DNA of 64,000 bases from Tepidamorphaceae bacterium (GCA_028279445.1 JANQNT010000023.1:124001-188000), one strand, 5' to 3'. Shown: positions 28,681 to 37,204, counted from the first letter of the stretch. The notes: generated from the letters alone by a model not told the origin. Translations and numbers: made by a program.

Positions 28681-28785
28681 ACTGCAGGAGCGCGGAGCCC
28701 GCGATACGCTGGCGACGACGGTCGTTTCAGCACAAGGCCTCCGACGAAGCCACGTTGCATGTTGTGCGCCCGGCCCGCCAGTCGA

Positions 28786-29133
28786 CTACGGCAAGTCCCA
28801 CTGGCCGGTCTTGGTGGCTCCGACAAGCTTGATGCCCTTCTTGCCCATGTGTTGGGCCAGACTGGCGGAGAGCGGCCAACAATTCCGCGTCGGTGGCGGA
28901 TTTATTCCGATCAGGCAACCGACCAGATCGATCTCCCAGTAATCCGGCTGGTCAATGTACTCCCTGGGCACCAGACTTGGGTTGATCAGCGGGTTGGGAT
29001 TCTTCTTCTCAACAATCAGGATGTAATCGCCAGCGAAACCACTGACGACCTGGAACGTATCGTAGTCGATCGCGCCGCAGATTTTCAGCGATTCCGGTGT
29101 CTGCGAGAAACCCCAGTCATTATCTCCGCCCAT
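28786..29133 (-). CDS. Hypothetical protein, unrecognised
   Basis: 115 residues, soluble, without signal peptide or membrane span. Notable segments are DYDTFQVVSGFAGDYILIVEKKNPNP and PREYIDQPDYWEIDLVGCLIG. I recognise no family. Base composition is visibly less GC-rich than in the flanking genes, and third codon positions are mixed, which suggests recent acquisition or weak selection. It stands alone between the LOG gene and the ATP-grasp gene. Confidence 0.55.
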   Translation of the reverse strand: MGGDNDWGFSQTPESLKICGAIDYDTFQVVSGFAGDYILIVEKKNPNPLINPSLVPREYIDQPDYWEIDLVGCLIGINPPPTRNCWPLSASLAQHMGKKGIKLVGATKTGQWDLP

Positions 29134-29544
29134 CGCACTGGCTCCTCAAATGGAAACGCGCTCCCCAAGCCAATCAAATCGTATTGGTTCACAGGAGATT
29201 GCGCAACTTCAGCGCGCATACCTCTGGCATTACAATGCCGGAGATTGTACGCATCGCGGCTTGTATGGCGCGTGCGGGCAAACGGAGCGTGCGGTTATGC
29301 GGGGAGTGGCGGGCTAACGAAAGCTACCGCCGAAAAGCGAAAGGCAGGACTGTGCCGAAACACAACCCTGCCTCCCTGTGACCACTCTCGCGTTCCGGAA
29401 CCGGAGCCCCTTCCCGCGTTTCGCGATCGCCTCCATCATCGCGCATCACACGCACAAGTCCATCGGCAATCGACGGTTGTCCGCGCTTTCCCCAAGGGCC
29501 TGCCCGGTTGTGGAAAAGTCGGCAATCCCACCGCTGGCGGTCGT
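29134..29544. other. Gene-poor gap with a hairpin
   Basis: This 411-bp stretch between two minus-strand genes has no supported coding region; the plus-strand frames here run antisense to or past real genes. It holds the terminator-like hairpin at 29342-29373. Composition is mixed, lower in GC than the surroundings in its first half. Confidence 0.5.
29342..29373 (-). terminator. Probable terminator downstream of the ATP-grasp gene
   Basis: On the minus strand AGGCAGGGTTGTG pairs over 13 bp (two wobble pairs) with CACAGTCCTGCCT around the loop TTTCGG. TTCGCTTTT follows. It lies about 170 bp beyond the ATP-grasp stop. Confidence 0.6.
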
Positions 29545-30543
29545 TTACGCCGCGGTGGCGCGGGCGCTGCCCTGTTCCAGTGCCCGACCCAGGAACCCGG
29601 CAAGCCGGCCCATGGCCGAGACACCGGCCCGCGCCTCGGCATCGGGGTTGTAGTTGGTGTTGGTGTTGATGTCGTAGACGAAGGGCGTGCCTTGAGCATC
29701 CTCGATGAACTCGAAGGCGCACACGTCGAGACCTTCCGCGTCCATCACCCGCCGCAAGCGCGGCAGCAGCTTCCCGGCAGCCGGCGTGGGCTCGAAATCG
29801 GGCACGATCTCGAAGGGAAGCCGCGTGATGATGCAGGTGTCGGTGCCGTCGTCGCGCTCGATCTCGCAAGCATCGGCCGGGCACAGTTCGAACCCCTTCG
29901 ATGCATCGACGCGCACCGCATAGACCAGTTCGCGGCCGATGAACTCGATGCGGGTGATGGTCTTGTCGGACGCCTCGACGAAACGCTGGACGAGGGTGAT
30001 GCCATCGACGGGGGGGTCGAAGTCGGCGCCATGCGCATAGGCCGCCAGCGCATCTTTCTGCGTGAACAGCCGCACGCCGAGCCCCTTGCCGGCGCGGTTG
30101 TGCTTGGTCACCACCGGGCCGCCGCCAAGACCATCGAAAGCTGCAACGATCTCGTTGGGCGAGCGGGCCGCGACGGTGTTCGGAAACGCAATTCCCGCCC
30201 GGTTGAGGGCGGCATACTGGACGAGCTTGGAGATCTCCAGATCAAGCGCGGACCGGCCGTTGAAGACCGTGCGGCCATGGGCCTCGAGCCAGGCCAGGAT
30301 GCCGGCCGTCATCTCCGGCGCGTAGCGGTTGCCCCGGGTGTGCGAGGACGCGCTCATGCGGTTGTAGAACACGCCCTGCGGCGGCGCCTGATCGAGCTGC
30401 AACGCGCCCGTGGCGACGTTCCAGTCGGCGTGCGGAATGCCCTTCTCCGCCAACGCCTTCAGCAACGGTTCGGTCCAGACGCTGTTCTCGTGGATGACAT
30501 GGACGGCGGGCTGCTTGCCCGCGGCATCGTAGGAAATCGGCAT
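29545..30543 (-). CDS. ATP-grasp ligase, RimK/glutathione synthetase-like
   Basis: 332 residues from the ATG at 30543, with GAGGA eight bases upstream. The ATP-grasp pattern is seen in GPVVTKHNRAGKGLGVRLF (ATP-binding lysine and glycine loop), the DGITLVQRFVEA lid region, and the C-terminal metal-binding CAFEFIEDAQGTPFVYDINT with NTNYN. Such enzymes join a carboxylate to an amine or thiol with ATP. The substrate cannot be told from sequence. It has its own AT-rich promoter and looks monocistronic. Confidence 0.75.
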   Translation of the reverse strand: MPISYDAAGKQPAVHVIHENSVWTEPLLKALAEKGIPHADWNVATGALQLDQAPPQGVFYNRMSASSHTRGNRYAPEMTAGILAWLEAHGRTVFNGRSALDLEISKLVQYAALNRAGIAFPNTVAARSPNEIVAAFDGLGGGPVVTKHNRAGKGLGVRLFTQKDALAAYAHGADFDPPVDGITLVQRFVEASDKTITRIEFIGRELVYAVRVDASKGFELCPADACEIERDDGTDTCIITRLPFEIVPDFEPTPAAGKLLPRLRRVMDAEGLDVCAFEFIEDAQGTPFVYDINTNTNYNPDAEARAGVSAMGRLAGFLGRALEQGSARATAA

Positions 30544-30627
30544 TGTGCAGGTCCTCGCCACAATCAGTTATGCGCGCATTCGCTGTAATATAGTAATTAT
30601 TACAGAAATTTCCAGTCTTATAGAAAA

Positions 30628-30650
30628 AATAACAAATTCATTTTGTTATT
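30628..30650. promoter_or_regulatory. Perfect inverted repeat in an AT-rich promoter
   Basis: AATAACAAA-TTCAT-TTTGTTATT, a 9-bp-arm perfect palindrome, lies in the AT-rich gap between cimA and the ATP-grasp gene, about 85 bp upstream of the latter. It may be an operator; no terminator-type GC stem is present. The regulator is unknown. Confidence 0.6.
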
Positions 30651-30708
30651 ATTGATCTTACGTATACGTCAATCAATGCTTCCGCATACGGTAAATTATC
30701 GCGGCTGG

Positions 30709-32319
30709 TCAGGCGGCCGCCTGTTCCGGCTCGGCACCGTCGCGCAGCAGCTTGTAGGTGATGGAGTCCATCAGCGCCTGGAACGAGGCGTCGACGATGT
30801 TGGGCGAGACACCGACGGTGGTCCAGCGATTGCCGGCCTGGTCACGGCTTTCGATCAGCACCCGCGTCGTCGCGCCGGTGCCGCCGTCGAGGATGCGCAC
30901 CTTGTAGTCGGCCAGTTCCATGTCGTCGATATGGCGCTGGTAGCGGCCGAGATCCTTGCGCAGGGCGCTGTCGAGCGCGTTGACCGGACCGTTGCCCTCC
31001 CCCACAGAGGCCAGTTCCTCGCCGTCGATGGCCACCTTGACGGTGGCTTCGGCGGTGGTGACCAGTTCGCCGACCGCGTTGTAGCGCCGCTCGACCATGA
31101 CGCGGAAACTGCGCACGTCGAAATAGCGCGGCAGTTGCCCCAGCCTGCGCCGTGCCAGCAGCGCGAAGGAGGCCTCCGCCGCCTCATAGGCCCAACCTTG
31201 CGCTTCGCGCTCCTTGACCGTCTCCAGAAGCTGGCCGACGCGCGGATCGTCCCTGGCGGTCGTTATCCCCAAGCGCCCCAGCGCGGCCAGCAGGTTGGAA
31301 CGCCCGGCCTGGTCGGAAACCATCGTATGGCGGGCATTGCCGACCAGCGCCGGATCGACGTGCTCGTAGGTCGCCGGGTCCTTGGCGATCGCCGAGGCGT
31401 GAATGCCGGCCTTGGTGGCGAAGGCGCTCTCGCCCACATAGGGCGCCTGGCGGTCCGGCGCGCGGTTCAGCAACTCATCGAAGGTGCGGCTGACCTGCGC
31501 GAACTGGGCAAGCTGCTGCTCGCTGACGCCGACCTCGAAGCGCGCATTGTAGGCGGGCTTGAGCATCAGGGTCGGCACCAGCGTGATCAGGTTGGCATTG
31601 CCGCAGCGCTCGCCGATGCCGTTCAGCGTGCCCTGCACCTGGCGTGCGCCCGCATCGATGGCGGCCAGCGCGTTGGGGACCGCGTGGCCGGTGTCGTCGT
31701 GGGTGTGGATGCCCAGATGATCGCCCGGCACGTGCTTGGAGACCTCGGCGACAATCTCGCCCACCTCTCCGGGAAGCGTGCCGCCATTGGTGTCGCACAG
31801 CACGACCCAACGTGCGCCGGCCTCATAGGCTGCTTTCGCGCAGCAAAGCGCGAAATCGGGATCGGACTTGTAGCCGTCGAAGAAGTGCTCGCAGTCGATC
31901 AGTGCCTCGCGACCGCGCGCGACGATCGCCTCCACGGATTCACGGATGCCGGCGATGTTCTCTTCATTGCTGATGCCAAGCGCCAGGCGGACGTGGAAAT
32001 CCCAGGTCTTGGCGACGAGACAGACGGCATCGGCTTCGGCATCGAGCACGGCGGCGAGGCCGGAATCGTTGCTCGCCGAGCGCCCGGCCCGCTTGGTCAT
32101 GCCGAAGGCGGTGAAGCGCGCCGCGGTGGTGCGCTTTTCGGCGAAGAACGCGGTGTCGGCCGGGTTGGCGCCGGGATAGCCGCCCTCGACGTAGTCCATG
32201 CCGATGCGTTCCAGCAGCGCGACGATCTGGCGTTTGTCCTCCAGCGAGAAGTCGAGGCCCGGCGTCTGCGCGCCGTCGCGCAGCGTCGTGTCGAAGAGGT
32301 AGATGCGCTCGCGGGTCAT
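30709..32319 (-). CDS. cimA: Citramalate synthase
   Basis: Condenses pyruvate and acetyl-CoA to (R)-citramalate, the first step of a threonine-independent isoleucine route. 536 residues. The DRE-TIM metallolyase barrel starts LFDTTLRDGAQTPG and includes GIHTHDDTGHAV with the metal-binding histidines and the NGIGERCGNANL motif. The C-terminal LeuA-type regulatory domain (about 390-520) has YKVRILDGGTGATTRVLI. The similar 2-isopropylmalate synthase reads differently at the N-terminus, so cimA is preferred. It is the last gene of the cysS operon. Confidence 0.93.
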   Translation of the reverse strand: MTRERIYLFDTTLRDGAQTPGLDFSLEDKRQIVALLERIGMDYVEGGYPGANPADTAFFAEKRTTAARFTAFGMTKRAGRSASNDSGLAAVLDAEADAVCLVAKTWDFHVRLALGISNEENIAGIRESVEAIVARGREALIDCEHFFDGYKSDPDFALCCAKAAYEAGARWVVLCDTNGGTLPGEVGEIVAEVSKHVPGDHLGIHTHDDTGHAVPNALAAIDAGARQVQGTLNGIGERCGNANLITLVPTLMLKPAYNARFEVGVSEQQLAQFAQVSRTFDELLNRAPDRQAPYVGESAFATKAGIHASAIAKDPATYEHVDPALVGNARHTMVSDQAGRSNLLAALGRLGITTARDDPRVGQLLETVKEREAQGWAYEAAEASFALLARRRLGQLPRYFDVRSFRVMVERRYNAVGELVTTAEATVKVAIDGEELASVGEGNGPVNALDSALRKDLGRYQRHIDDMELADYKVRILDGGTGATTRVLIESRDQAGNRWTTVGVSPNIVDASFQALMDSITYKLLRDGAEPEQAAA

Positions 32320-32391
32320 GGGGCTGGTGCTTTCGTGGGGAGTACGGGGATTGGCGTCATGATCAATGTCACGACACTTTGGGTCGGAGCC

Positions 32392-32547
32392 TTAGAACAG
32401 GCCGTTGTACCAGAGGACGCCGACGGTAACGCCGACGACCAGGATCATCTTCGCAGCCATCAGCCAAATCCAGCGGCGCAGAAATGTCAGGTCTTCCTGC
32501 GGTGGTCTTGCAGCGTCGGTCCGGGAATTGGTGTCTGGAGTGGTCAT
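32392..32547 (-). CDS. Small membrane protein, 51 residues
   Basis: The protein reads MTTPDTNSRTDAARPPQEDL followed by TFLRRWIWLMAAKMILVVG and VTVGVLWYNGLF. A hydrophilic N-terminus leads to one membrane span. Its ATG overlaps the stop of the GFA gene by four bases (ATGA), which supports translation. It resembles the 45-residue protein at 33050-33187: both share a RRWI segment, a KM(I/V)LV membrane stretch and a short W/Q/N-G-L end. Function unknown. cimA begins 72 bp downstream. Confidence 0.75.
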   Translation of the reverse strand: MTTPDTNSRTDAARPPQEDLTFLRRWIWLMAAKMILVVGVTVGVLWYNGLF

Positions 32548-33050
32548 TGCGCGTCCTCGGACCGCTGCGGTGGCCAGGTCTGCGTGTCGTGATCGGGGTG
32601 CTGGCGGTTGGTTGCGCGGATGACGCTCAGCGGTACCCCATCCTGATCCTCGCTTGCCTCGGTTTCCTCGCCGGGCAGCGTCTCGAGCGTGGCGAACCAG
32701 GGCATCTTCGATTCCGTTCCGTACTGGACGGCGGGGACCACAGCAGTGGGATCATCCAGCGAGCCGAGCACAATGTGGACGCGATCGGCGATGATCGTAT
32801 CGAAGGTGAGCGGCGTGCCGCAGTTGGCGCAGAAGCCGCGCTGAACATCCTGCGACGACGCGAAATGGGCCAGTTCGCCGCGGGTCAGGTGGAAGTCCGT
32901 CTTCTGGGCGGCGGCCAGCGGCAGGAAGTAGTTGCCGGCGGCCTTCTGGCACATGCGGCAATGGCAGATATGCGCCCCCGACAACGGGCCGTCGACGCGG
33001 TAGCGCACCGCGCCGCACTGGCAGCCGCCAGTGACGGATTGTGCGCTCAT
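32544..33050 (-). CDS. GFA-family zinc-binding protein
   Basis: 168 residues from the ATG at 33050; a GTG at 33068 would overlap the upstream gene more. The zinc-binding pattern is GGCQCGAVRYRV, ICHCRMCQKAAG and GFCANCGTPLTF, as in the glutathione-dependent formaldehyde-activating (CENP-V/GFA) family, though many members do not act on formaldehyde. The ATG shares one base with the stop of the upstream small gene (TGATG), and the gene's own stop overlaps the next start. It thus sits inside a tightly coupled trio. Confidence 0.88.
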   Translation of the reverse strand: MSAQSVTGGCQCGAVRYRVDGPLSGAHICHCRMCQKAAGNYFLPLAAAQKTDFHLTRGELAHFASSQDVQRGFCANCGTPLTFDTIIADRVHIVLGSLDDPTAVVPAVQYGTESKMPWFATLETLPGEETEASEDQDGVPLSVIRATNRQHPDHDTQTWPPQRSEDAQ

Positions 33051-33187
33051 CACAGCAGCCCCTGCCATTTCAGCACCAGCAGGACGACGGCCACGAGGAC
33101 CACCATCTTGATCGCGATGTAAGCGATCCAGCGGCGAGGAAACGGCAGCGTCTGCTGCCAGTGTTCCGGCTTGTTGTCGTCGCTCAT
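33050..33187 (-). CDS. Small membrane protein, 45 residues
   Basis: The protein reads MSDDNKPEHWQQTLPFPRRW, then IAYIAIKMVVLVAVVLLVLK and WQGLL. A short hydrophilic start leads into a single membrane span. It begins with an ATG at 33187 after CAGGAGCC, a plausible ribosome site, and its TGA shares a base with the GFA start. It is the likely paralogue of the 51-residue protein on the other side of the GFA gene. No function is known to me. Confidence 0.75.
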   Translation of the reverse strand: MSDDNKPEHWQQTLPFPRRWIAYIAIKMVVLVAVVLLVLKWQGLL

Positions 33188-33258
33188 GGCTGGCTCCTGG
33201 GGACTTGTTTGTACGGGTCTTCGGACGTGGTCATGGGTGGCAACCGCCCCATGGACCC

Positions 33259-33310
33259 CGCCCTTCGAGACGCGGGCTGTCGCCCGCTCCTCAGGATGAG
33301 GTCGGGGGTG
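33259..33310. repeat. Dispersed repeat family D, copy 1
   Basis: Carries CCCTTCGAGACGCGGGCT and CGCTCCTCAGGATGAGGT, related to 50570-50685. Repeats with CCTCAGGATGAGG are widespread between genes in this bacterial order. It lies just downstream of cysS. Confidence 0.65.
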
Positions 33311-33323
33311 TGCGTCGGCGCGG

Positions 33324-34727
33324 TCATCGCGCCAGCTCCCAGGTGGTCACCGGCTCGCCGGTGTCGGGGTCCTTGCCGTCCTTGAGCTGGATGCCCTTTT
33401 CCACCAGTTCGTCGCGGATACGGTCGGCCTCGGCCCAGTTCTTCTCTGCCCGCGCGGCAAGGCGGGCGGCGATGAGACCGTCGACATCAAAATCGAGTTC
33501 GGCCGTCTGCGGGGCGACCAGCGCCGCCTCAAGGCCCAGTAACGTCGCTGCCGCCGAGAGTCCGGCGATGTCGCGGGTTGTTGCCAAGCGGTCCATAACG
33601 CCGATGGCGTCCCACGTGTTGAGATCATCCGAAAGCGCGACGACCACTTCGCTGGAGCTCGCCGCGTCACCTTGGTCTGCGGCCACACGGGCAAGATTGC
33701 GCCAGCGCGCGATCTTCGCGTCCGCCTCCTCCAGCCGCTTTACCGTCCAGTCGATCGGCTGGCGGTAGTGGGTCATCAGCATGGCCAGCCGCAGCACCTC
33801 GCCGGGCCAGCTCCGACCGCCGAATTTCTCCGTGCGCAACAGCTCATGAATGGTCACGAAGTTGCCCAGCGACTTCGACATCTTCTGGCCCTCGACCTGC
33901 AGGAAGCCGTTGTGCATCCACACCTGCGCCATGATGTCGGTGCCGTGGGCGCAGCGCGATTGCGCCACCTCGTTCTCGTGGTGGGGGAAGGTGAGATCGA
34001 TGCCGCCGCCATGGATGTCGAAGGTCTCGCCCAGCAGCGCGGCCGACATCGCCGAGCACTCGATGTGCCAGCCCGGACGCCCCCGGCCCCATGGGCTGTC
34101 CCAGCCCGGCTGATCCGCGCCTGAAGGCTTCCACAGCACAAAGTCGGTGGCGTTCTTCTTGTAGCTCGCCACCTCGACGCGCGCGCCGGCGATCATCTCG
34201 TCGAGCGAGCGCCCGGCGAGCTTGCCGTAGTCGGACATTGAGGCGGTGTCGAACAGCACGTGCCCGTCGGCGGCGTAGGCGTGGCCCTTGTCGATCAGCT
34301 TGGCGATCATCGCCAGCATGTCGCCGATATGCCCGGTGGCGCGCGGTTCGTGGAACCGCGGCGGTTCACCTGGCTTGTTCACGTCTTCGGGCATCAGCAC
34401 GCCCAATGCGCGAATGTCGTCGTGGAACTGCTGCGTCGTCTGCCGCGTCAGCATGTCGATATCGACGCCATCGCGCGCGGCGCGCTCGATGATCTTGTCG
34501 TCGATGTCGGTGATGTTGCGCGCATAGGTAACGTGGTCGGCGCCATAGAGATGGCGCAGCAGGCGGAACAGCACGTCGAAGACGATGACCGGCCGCGCGT
34601 TGCCGATATGGGCGTGGTCATAGACCGTCGGCCCGCAGACATACATGCGCACGTTTTCACGGTCGAGCGGCCGGAACTGCTCCTTCGTCCGGGTCAGCGT
34701 GTTGTAGAGCGTCAGGTCCACGTCCAC
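33324..34727 (-). CDS. cysS: Cysteinyl-tRNA synthetase
   Basis: Charges tRNA-Cys in the cytosol. 467 residues with the class I motifs AHIGNARP (HIGH) and QKMSKSLGN (KMSKS). The zinc ligands are visible in [14 protein letters not shown] and WHIECSAM...HHENE. The start is GTG at 34727 with AAGGA three bases upstream; a second GTG at 34721 has better spacing and would remove two residues. It heads a minus-strand cluster: cysS, small gene, GFA, small gene, cimA. Confidence 0.96.
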   Translation of the reverse strand: MDVDLTLYNTLTRTKEQFRPLDRENVRMYVCGPTVYDHAHIGNARPVIVFDVLFRLLRHLYGADHVTYARNITDIDDKIIERAARDGVDIDMLTRQTTQQFHDDIRALGVLMPEDVNKPGEPPRFHEPRATGHIGDMLAMIAKLIDKGHAYAADGHVLFDTASMSDYGKLAGRSLDEMIAGARVEVASYKKNATDFVLWKPSGADQPGWDSPWGRGRPGWHIECSAMSAALLGETFDIHGGGIDLTFPHHENEVAQSRCAHGTDIMAQVWMHNGFLQVEGQKMSKSLGNFVTIHELLRTEKFGGRSWPGEVLRLAMLMTHYRQPIDWTVKRLEEADAKIARWRNLARVAADQGDAASSSEVVVALSDDLNTWDAIGVMDRLATTRDIAGLSAAATLLGLEAALVAPQTAELDFDVDGLIAARLAARAEKNWAEADRIRDELVEKGIQLKDGKDPDTGEPVTTWELAR

Positions 34728-34989
34728 GATCCTTCGTCGCCAAGGCGCGCGCCGCCGGCTGGCCGGGTCGTTCTGATCTGCGTTTGGAATTAAGACGTGA
34801 ACGGCCGGGCCAGCGGTGTCGCTAGCCGATAATGATCCCGCAAATACAAATATTGCGTATCGCCGTCATGAGCGGAGGTGTCGCAAAGGCGCGCGGCAAG
34901 GTCAAGGGTGAAGTATCGAACAGTTCACGGCGCGTGGTCCCGCGCCGGGGGCAAGTCGAACGTCATACGTCTGCAGGACGATGCCGCGA

Positions 34990-35040
34990 GGGTGAGGCCC
35001 GCCTCGACGATTGGTCCGGTGGACCAATCGTAGGGCCGAA
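34990..35040. repeat. Dispersed repeat family B, copy 1
   Basis: The core CGATTGGTCC-GGT-GGACCAATCG (35008-35030) is a perfect 10-bp-arm hairpin. Flanks GTGAGGCCCGCCT and TAGGGCC match the copy at 37531-37582 in the opposite orientation. Confidence 0.8.
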
Positions 35041-35067
35041 CGCCCGAGACCCGAGTCGAGGGCAGGC

Positions 35068-35148
35068 GGAAAAGTGAGAACCGGTTTTCGGACAAGAGGC
35101 GCGGAGCGGCGTAGCCATGACAGGGAAGCAAACAAGCCGAGCGGCCGG
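35068..35148. repeat. Dispersed repeat family E, copy 1
   Basis: Includes AAAAGTGAGAACCGGTTTTC, then GGACAAG, and near its end AACAAGCCGAGCGGCC. Read in reverse it matches 57700-57760 (GCTCGGCTTGTCCGAAAACC, then GGTTCCCACTTTT) over about 60-75 bp with gaps. Confidence 0.7.
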
Positions 35149-35160
35149 GAAAAAGTACAT

Positions 35161-35790
35161 CTACCCCGCCAACTCGATCGGCAGGCGCACGCCCAGCCGC
35201 ACCAGTTCCATGCGCAGGTTCTCAGGCACGGTGAAATGCACCGTCCGGAAGCCGAGCGCGTCGGCCGCCGCGATGTTCTCGGCGCGGTCGTCGATGAAGA
35301 TGCAGTCTTGCGCCGCGACCCCGGCCCGCGACAGGAAGCGGCGGAAGATCTCCGCGTGCGGCTTCGTCACTCCCTCCTCGCCGGAGACGACCGTGACGTC
35401 GAAGTCGCCGAGAAAAGGGTATGCCTCCACCGTCAAGGGCCAAAGCTCGGCGGAGAAGTTGGTGATGGCGTGGACGGGATGGCCCTGCGCGCGCAGGTCT
35501 TCGAGGATCGCGACGGAGCCCTCGATCGCGCCCTCGATGGTGTCGAGCCAGCGCTCGTAATAGGCGCGGATGTGCGTTTCGTGTTCGGGAAACAGAGCGA
35601 TGCGTTCGGCCACCCCGTCGGCGATGGATCGGCCGAGGTCCTGTTCGTGATGCCAGTCCTGCGGCACCACCTCGGCGACGAACGCCGCACGCTGCGCGTC
35701 ATCGGGAAACGCGTCGCGATAGATGCGCTCCGGTCGCCAGTCGAGCAGCACATTGCCGACATCGAAGACGATGGCAGGGGTGGCGGGCAT
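35161..35790 (-). CDS. HAD-superfamily phosphatase, YihX-like
   Basis: 209 residues from the ATG at 35790. The HAD motifs are in order: IVFDVGNVLLDW (I; the second Asp of DxD is Gly-Asn, as in several YihX-like members), ITNFS (II), TKPHAEIF (III) and FIDDRAENI (IV). A helical cap (about 20-90) follows motif I, the class I pattern. YihX-like enzymes dephosphorylate sugar phosphates, but the substrate here is unknown. It is separated from the YeeE/YedE pair by 187 bp holding a strong hairpin. Confidence 0.85.
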   Translation of the reverse strand: MPATPAIVFDVGNVLLDWRPERIYRDAFPDDAQRAAFVAEVVPQDWHHEQDLGRSIADGVAERIALFPEHETHIRAYYERWLDTIEGAIEGSVAILEDLRAQGHPVHAITNFSAELWPLTVEAYPFLGDFDVTVVSGEEGVTKPHAEIFRRFLSRAGVAAQDCIFIDDRAENIAAADALGFRTVHFTVPENLRMELVRLGVRLPIELAG

Positions 35791-35891
35791 CCGGAATACC
35801 TTGGGTTCGCTCGGGCCTGTGCAGGCAGATATGTGCTCGGCGCACAAAATGTTAGCCCGGCGCTTCGGCATTCAGCCCTACAGACGGGCTT

Positions 35892-35919
35892 CACCCCGGC
35901 GCGGGAGGGCGCCGGGGTG
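35892..35919. terminator. Strong GC hairpin after the YeeE/YedE pair
   Basis: CACCCCGGCGC and GCGCCGGGGTG form an 11-bp perfect stem around a six-base loop. It is 59 bp beyond the stop of the YeeE/YedE pair on the minus strand. There is no T tract, so it may stabilise the 3' end rather than terminate by itself. Confidence 0.5.
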
Positions 35920-35977
35920 TGCGGAGCGCACGTCCGGGGAGGAGATTGCCCAGCCGCCCCGCTGTGGGCGACGCCGA

Positions 35978-36604
35978 TCAGGCGTTCTGGTCTGCTTGCC
36001 GGGAAGGAGCAGCAGTCCGGGCACCTGTACCAAGATCGTCGCCGCCGGGCAGGCCCGTCATGTCGTCACGCCAGGGGCGCCATCTTTCCAGCGCCACCAT
36101 CGCGGCGACGAGGATAGCCGCCACGCCGAGCGCCAGGGGCCAGAACGGCAGGCCGGTCAGATCGACCAGCGTGATCTTGCCGAGATCGCCGACCTTGACG
36201 ATCGCGTCGATCGGCCCCTTGAAGTAGCCGTAGGCCATGGCGCCGAAGATGCCGCCGGCGACCACCGCCCAGGCGTCGCGATAGCCGCCGCCGATCTGCG
36301 CCAGCGCGGTACCGGGGCACGCGCCGGACAGCACGATGCCGGCGCCGAGGATCAGCCCGCCGACGATGGTCGATCCCATCACCGCCGCCTTCGGGTGCAG
36401 ATCGGCCAGGCCAAAGCCGTTCAACGCCGCGAGCACGACGAGCCCGGTCGCTGTGGCGGCCAGGAACATCTTCAGCATGGTGAAGTTGGTGAACTGGAAC
36501 TGGCGCACCAGCACGCCGGGCTCCATGACGCGGGACTTTTCGAGCGCGACCCCGAAGACCAGCCCCATGGCGAGGCCGAGCATTGCAAGCCAGATGACGG
36601 ACAT
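35978..36604 (-). CDS. YeeE/YedE-family sulfur transporter, second subunit
   Basis: 208 residues with about six hydrophobic segments. The conserved Cys lies in VLSGACPGTALAQIGGG (Cys96), matching the second half of the YeeE/YedE (TsuA/PmpB-like) fold, which passes thiosulfate or other sulfane sulfur through membrane cysteines. The C-terminal 30 residues are hydrophilic. It lies 28 bp after the first-subunit gene on the same strand. Together the two halves make one full transporter. Confidence 0.85.
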   Translation of the reverse strand: MSVIWLAMLGLAMGLVFGVALEKSRVMEPGVLVRQFQFTNFTMLKMFLAATATGLVVLAALNGFGLADLHPKAAVMGSTIVGGLILGAGIVLSGACPGTALAQIGGGYRDAWAVVAGGIFGAMAYGYFKGPIDAIVKVGDLGKITLVDLTGLPFWPLALGVAAILVAAMVALERWRPWRDDMTGLPGGDDLGTGARTAAPSRQADQNA

Positions 36605-36632
36605 GTCTTTGATCTCCTTGGCGTTTGCGCGA

Positions 36633-37148
36633 TCAGGCGCGGCGCATCATGGTGGCCATGGCCGCGCCACCGACGAACATGGCGATGACCGCGACCGTGG
36701 AACCGACGGCAAGCTGCGCCATGCCGGAAACGCCGTGCCCCGACGTGCAACCGCCGGCAATGCGTGCGCCCAGCAGCAGCACGAAACCGCCGGCGAAGCC
36801 CATGGCCATGCGCTGTGCCAGCGAGCGGATGCCGGTCAGTTCGGTCCAGGCCGTGGCGAAGGCGGGCCGCGTGACGCTGCCCGCGCGCGCTGAAGCAAAC
36901 GCGCCGAGTGCGATGCCGATCACCAGCGCCGACTGCCAGACGTATTTGCTGGAGGTCATGTACTTGGAGAAGTACGCGATCTCCTGCACGCCCGTGTCGA
37001 AGACCGATGCCAGATAGCCGGCCGCCAGCACGAAGGACGACGAGGCGCCAAGCGCAGTGTCGACCAGCAGGAAAGCCGGGATCTGCAGCAGGCCGATGAC
37101 AATGCCGGCCGCATAGGGCGACCAGACGGAATCGGTCATCCGGATCAT
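36633..37148 (-). CDS. YeeE/YedE-family sulfur transporter, first subunit
   Basis: 171 residues with about five hydrophobic segments and the signature ARIAGGCTSGHGVSGMAQ (Cys134), the first half of the family fold. The ATG at 37148 has GAGGAG seven bases upstream. In several bacteria, such pairs are controlled by the ArsR regulator BigR, as I recall. A palindrome of the same form as at the sox promoter lies 41 bp upstream of the start. The pair probably imports or exports sulfane sulfur to balance the Sox pathway. Confidence 0.87.
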   Translation of the reverse strand: MIRMTDSVWSPYAAGIVIGLLQIPAFLLVDTALGASSSFVLAAGYLASVFDTGVQEIAYFSKYMTSSKYVWQSALVIGIALGAFASARAGSVTRPAFATAWTELTGIRSLAQRMAMGFAGGFVLLLGARIAGGCTSGHGVSGMAQLAVGSTVAVIAMFVGGAAMATMMRRA

Positions 37149-37188
37149 GGAAATCTCCTCGCGTTCTAGAGTCTGGCGAGGACTATAT

Positions 37189-37204
37189 ATTCAAACATAC
37201 GAAT
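37189..37204. promoter_or_regulatory. Candidate SoxR/BigR-type operator for the YeeE/YedE pair
   Basis: ATTC-AAACATAC-GAAT fits ATTC-N8-GAAT exactly, like 14803-14818. It begins 41 bp upstream of the first YeeE/YedE start, where a sigma-70 promoter would be expected. No other ArsR gene is in the window besides soxR. Confidence 0.7.

Larger units (their letters stand above)
34728..35160. other. Gap filled with dispersed repeats
   Basis: 433 bp between cysS and the HAD gene with no supported coding region. The right two thirds are a mosaic of repeats B and E (34990-35040 and 35068-35148). The left part, up to about 34900, presumably holds the cysS promoter; nothing else is recognised. Confidence 0.6.

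Noticed and set aside
28759-30588. Plus-strand open frame of 609 codons
   Set aside because: It is antisense to the orphan gene and to the ATP-grasp gene, both of which have better coding signals; the translation shows no domain.
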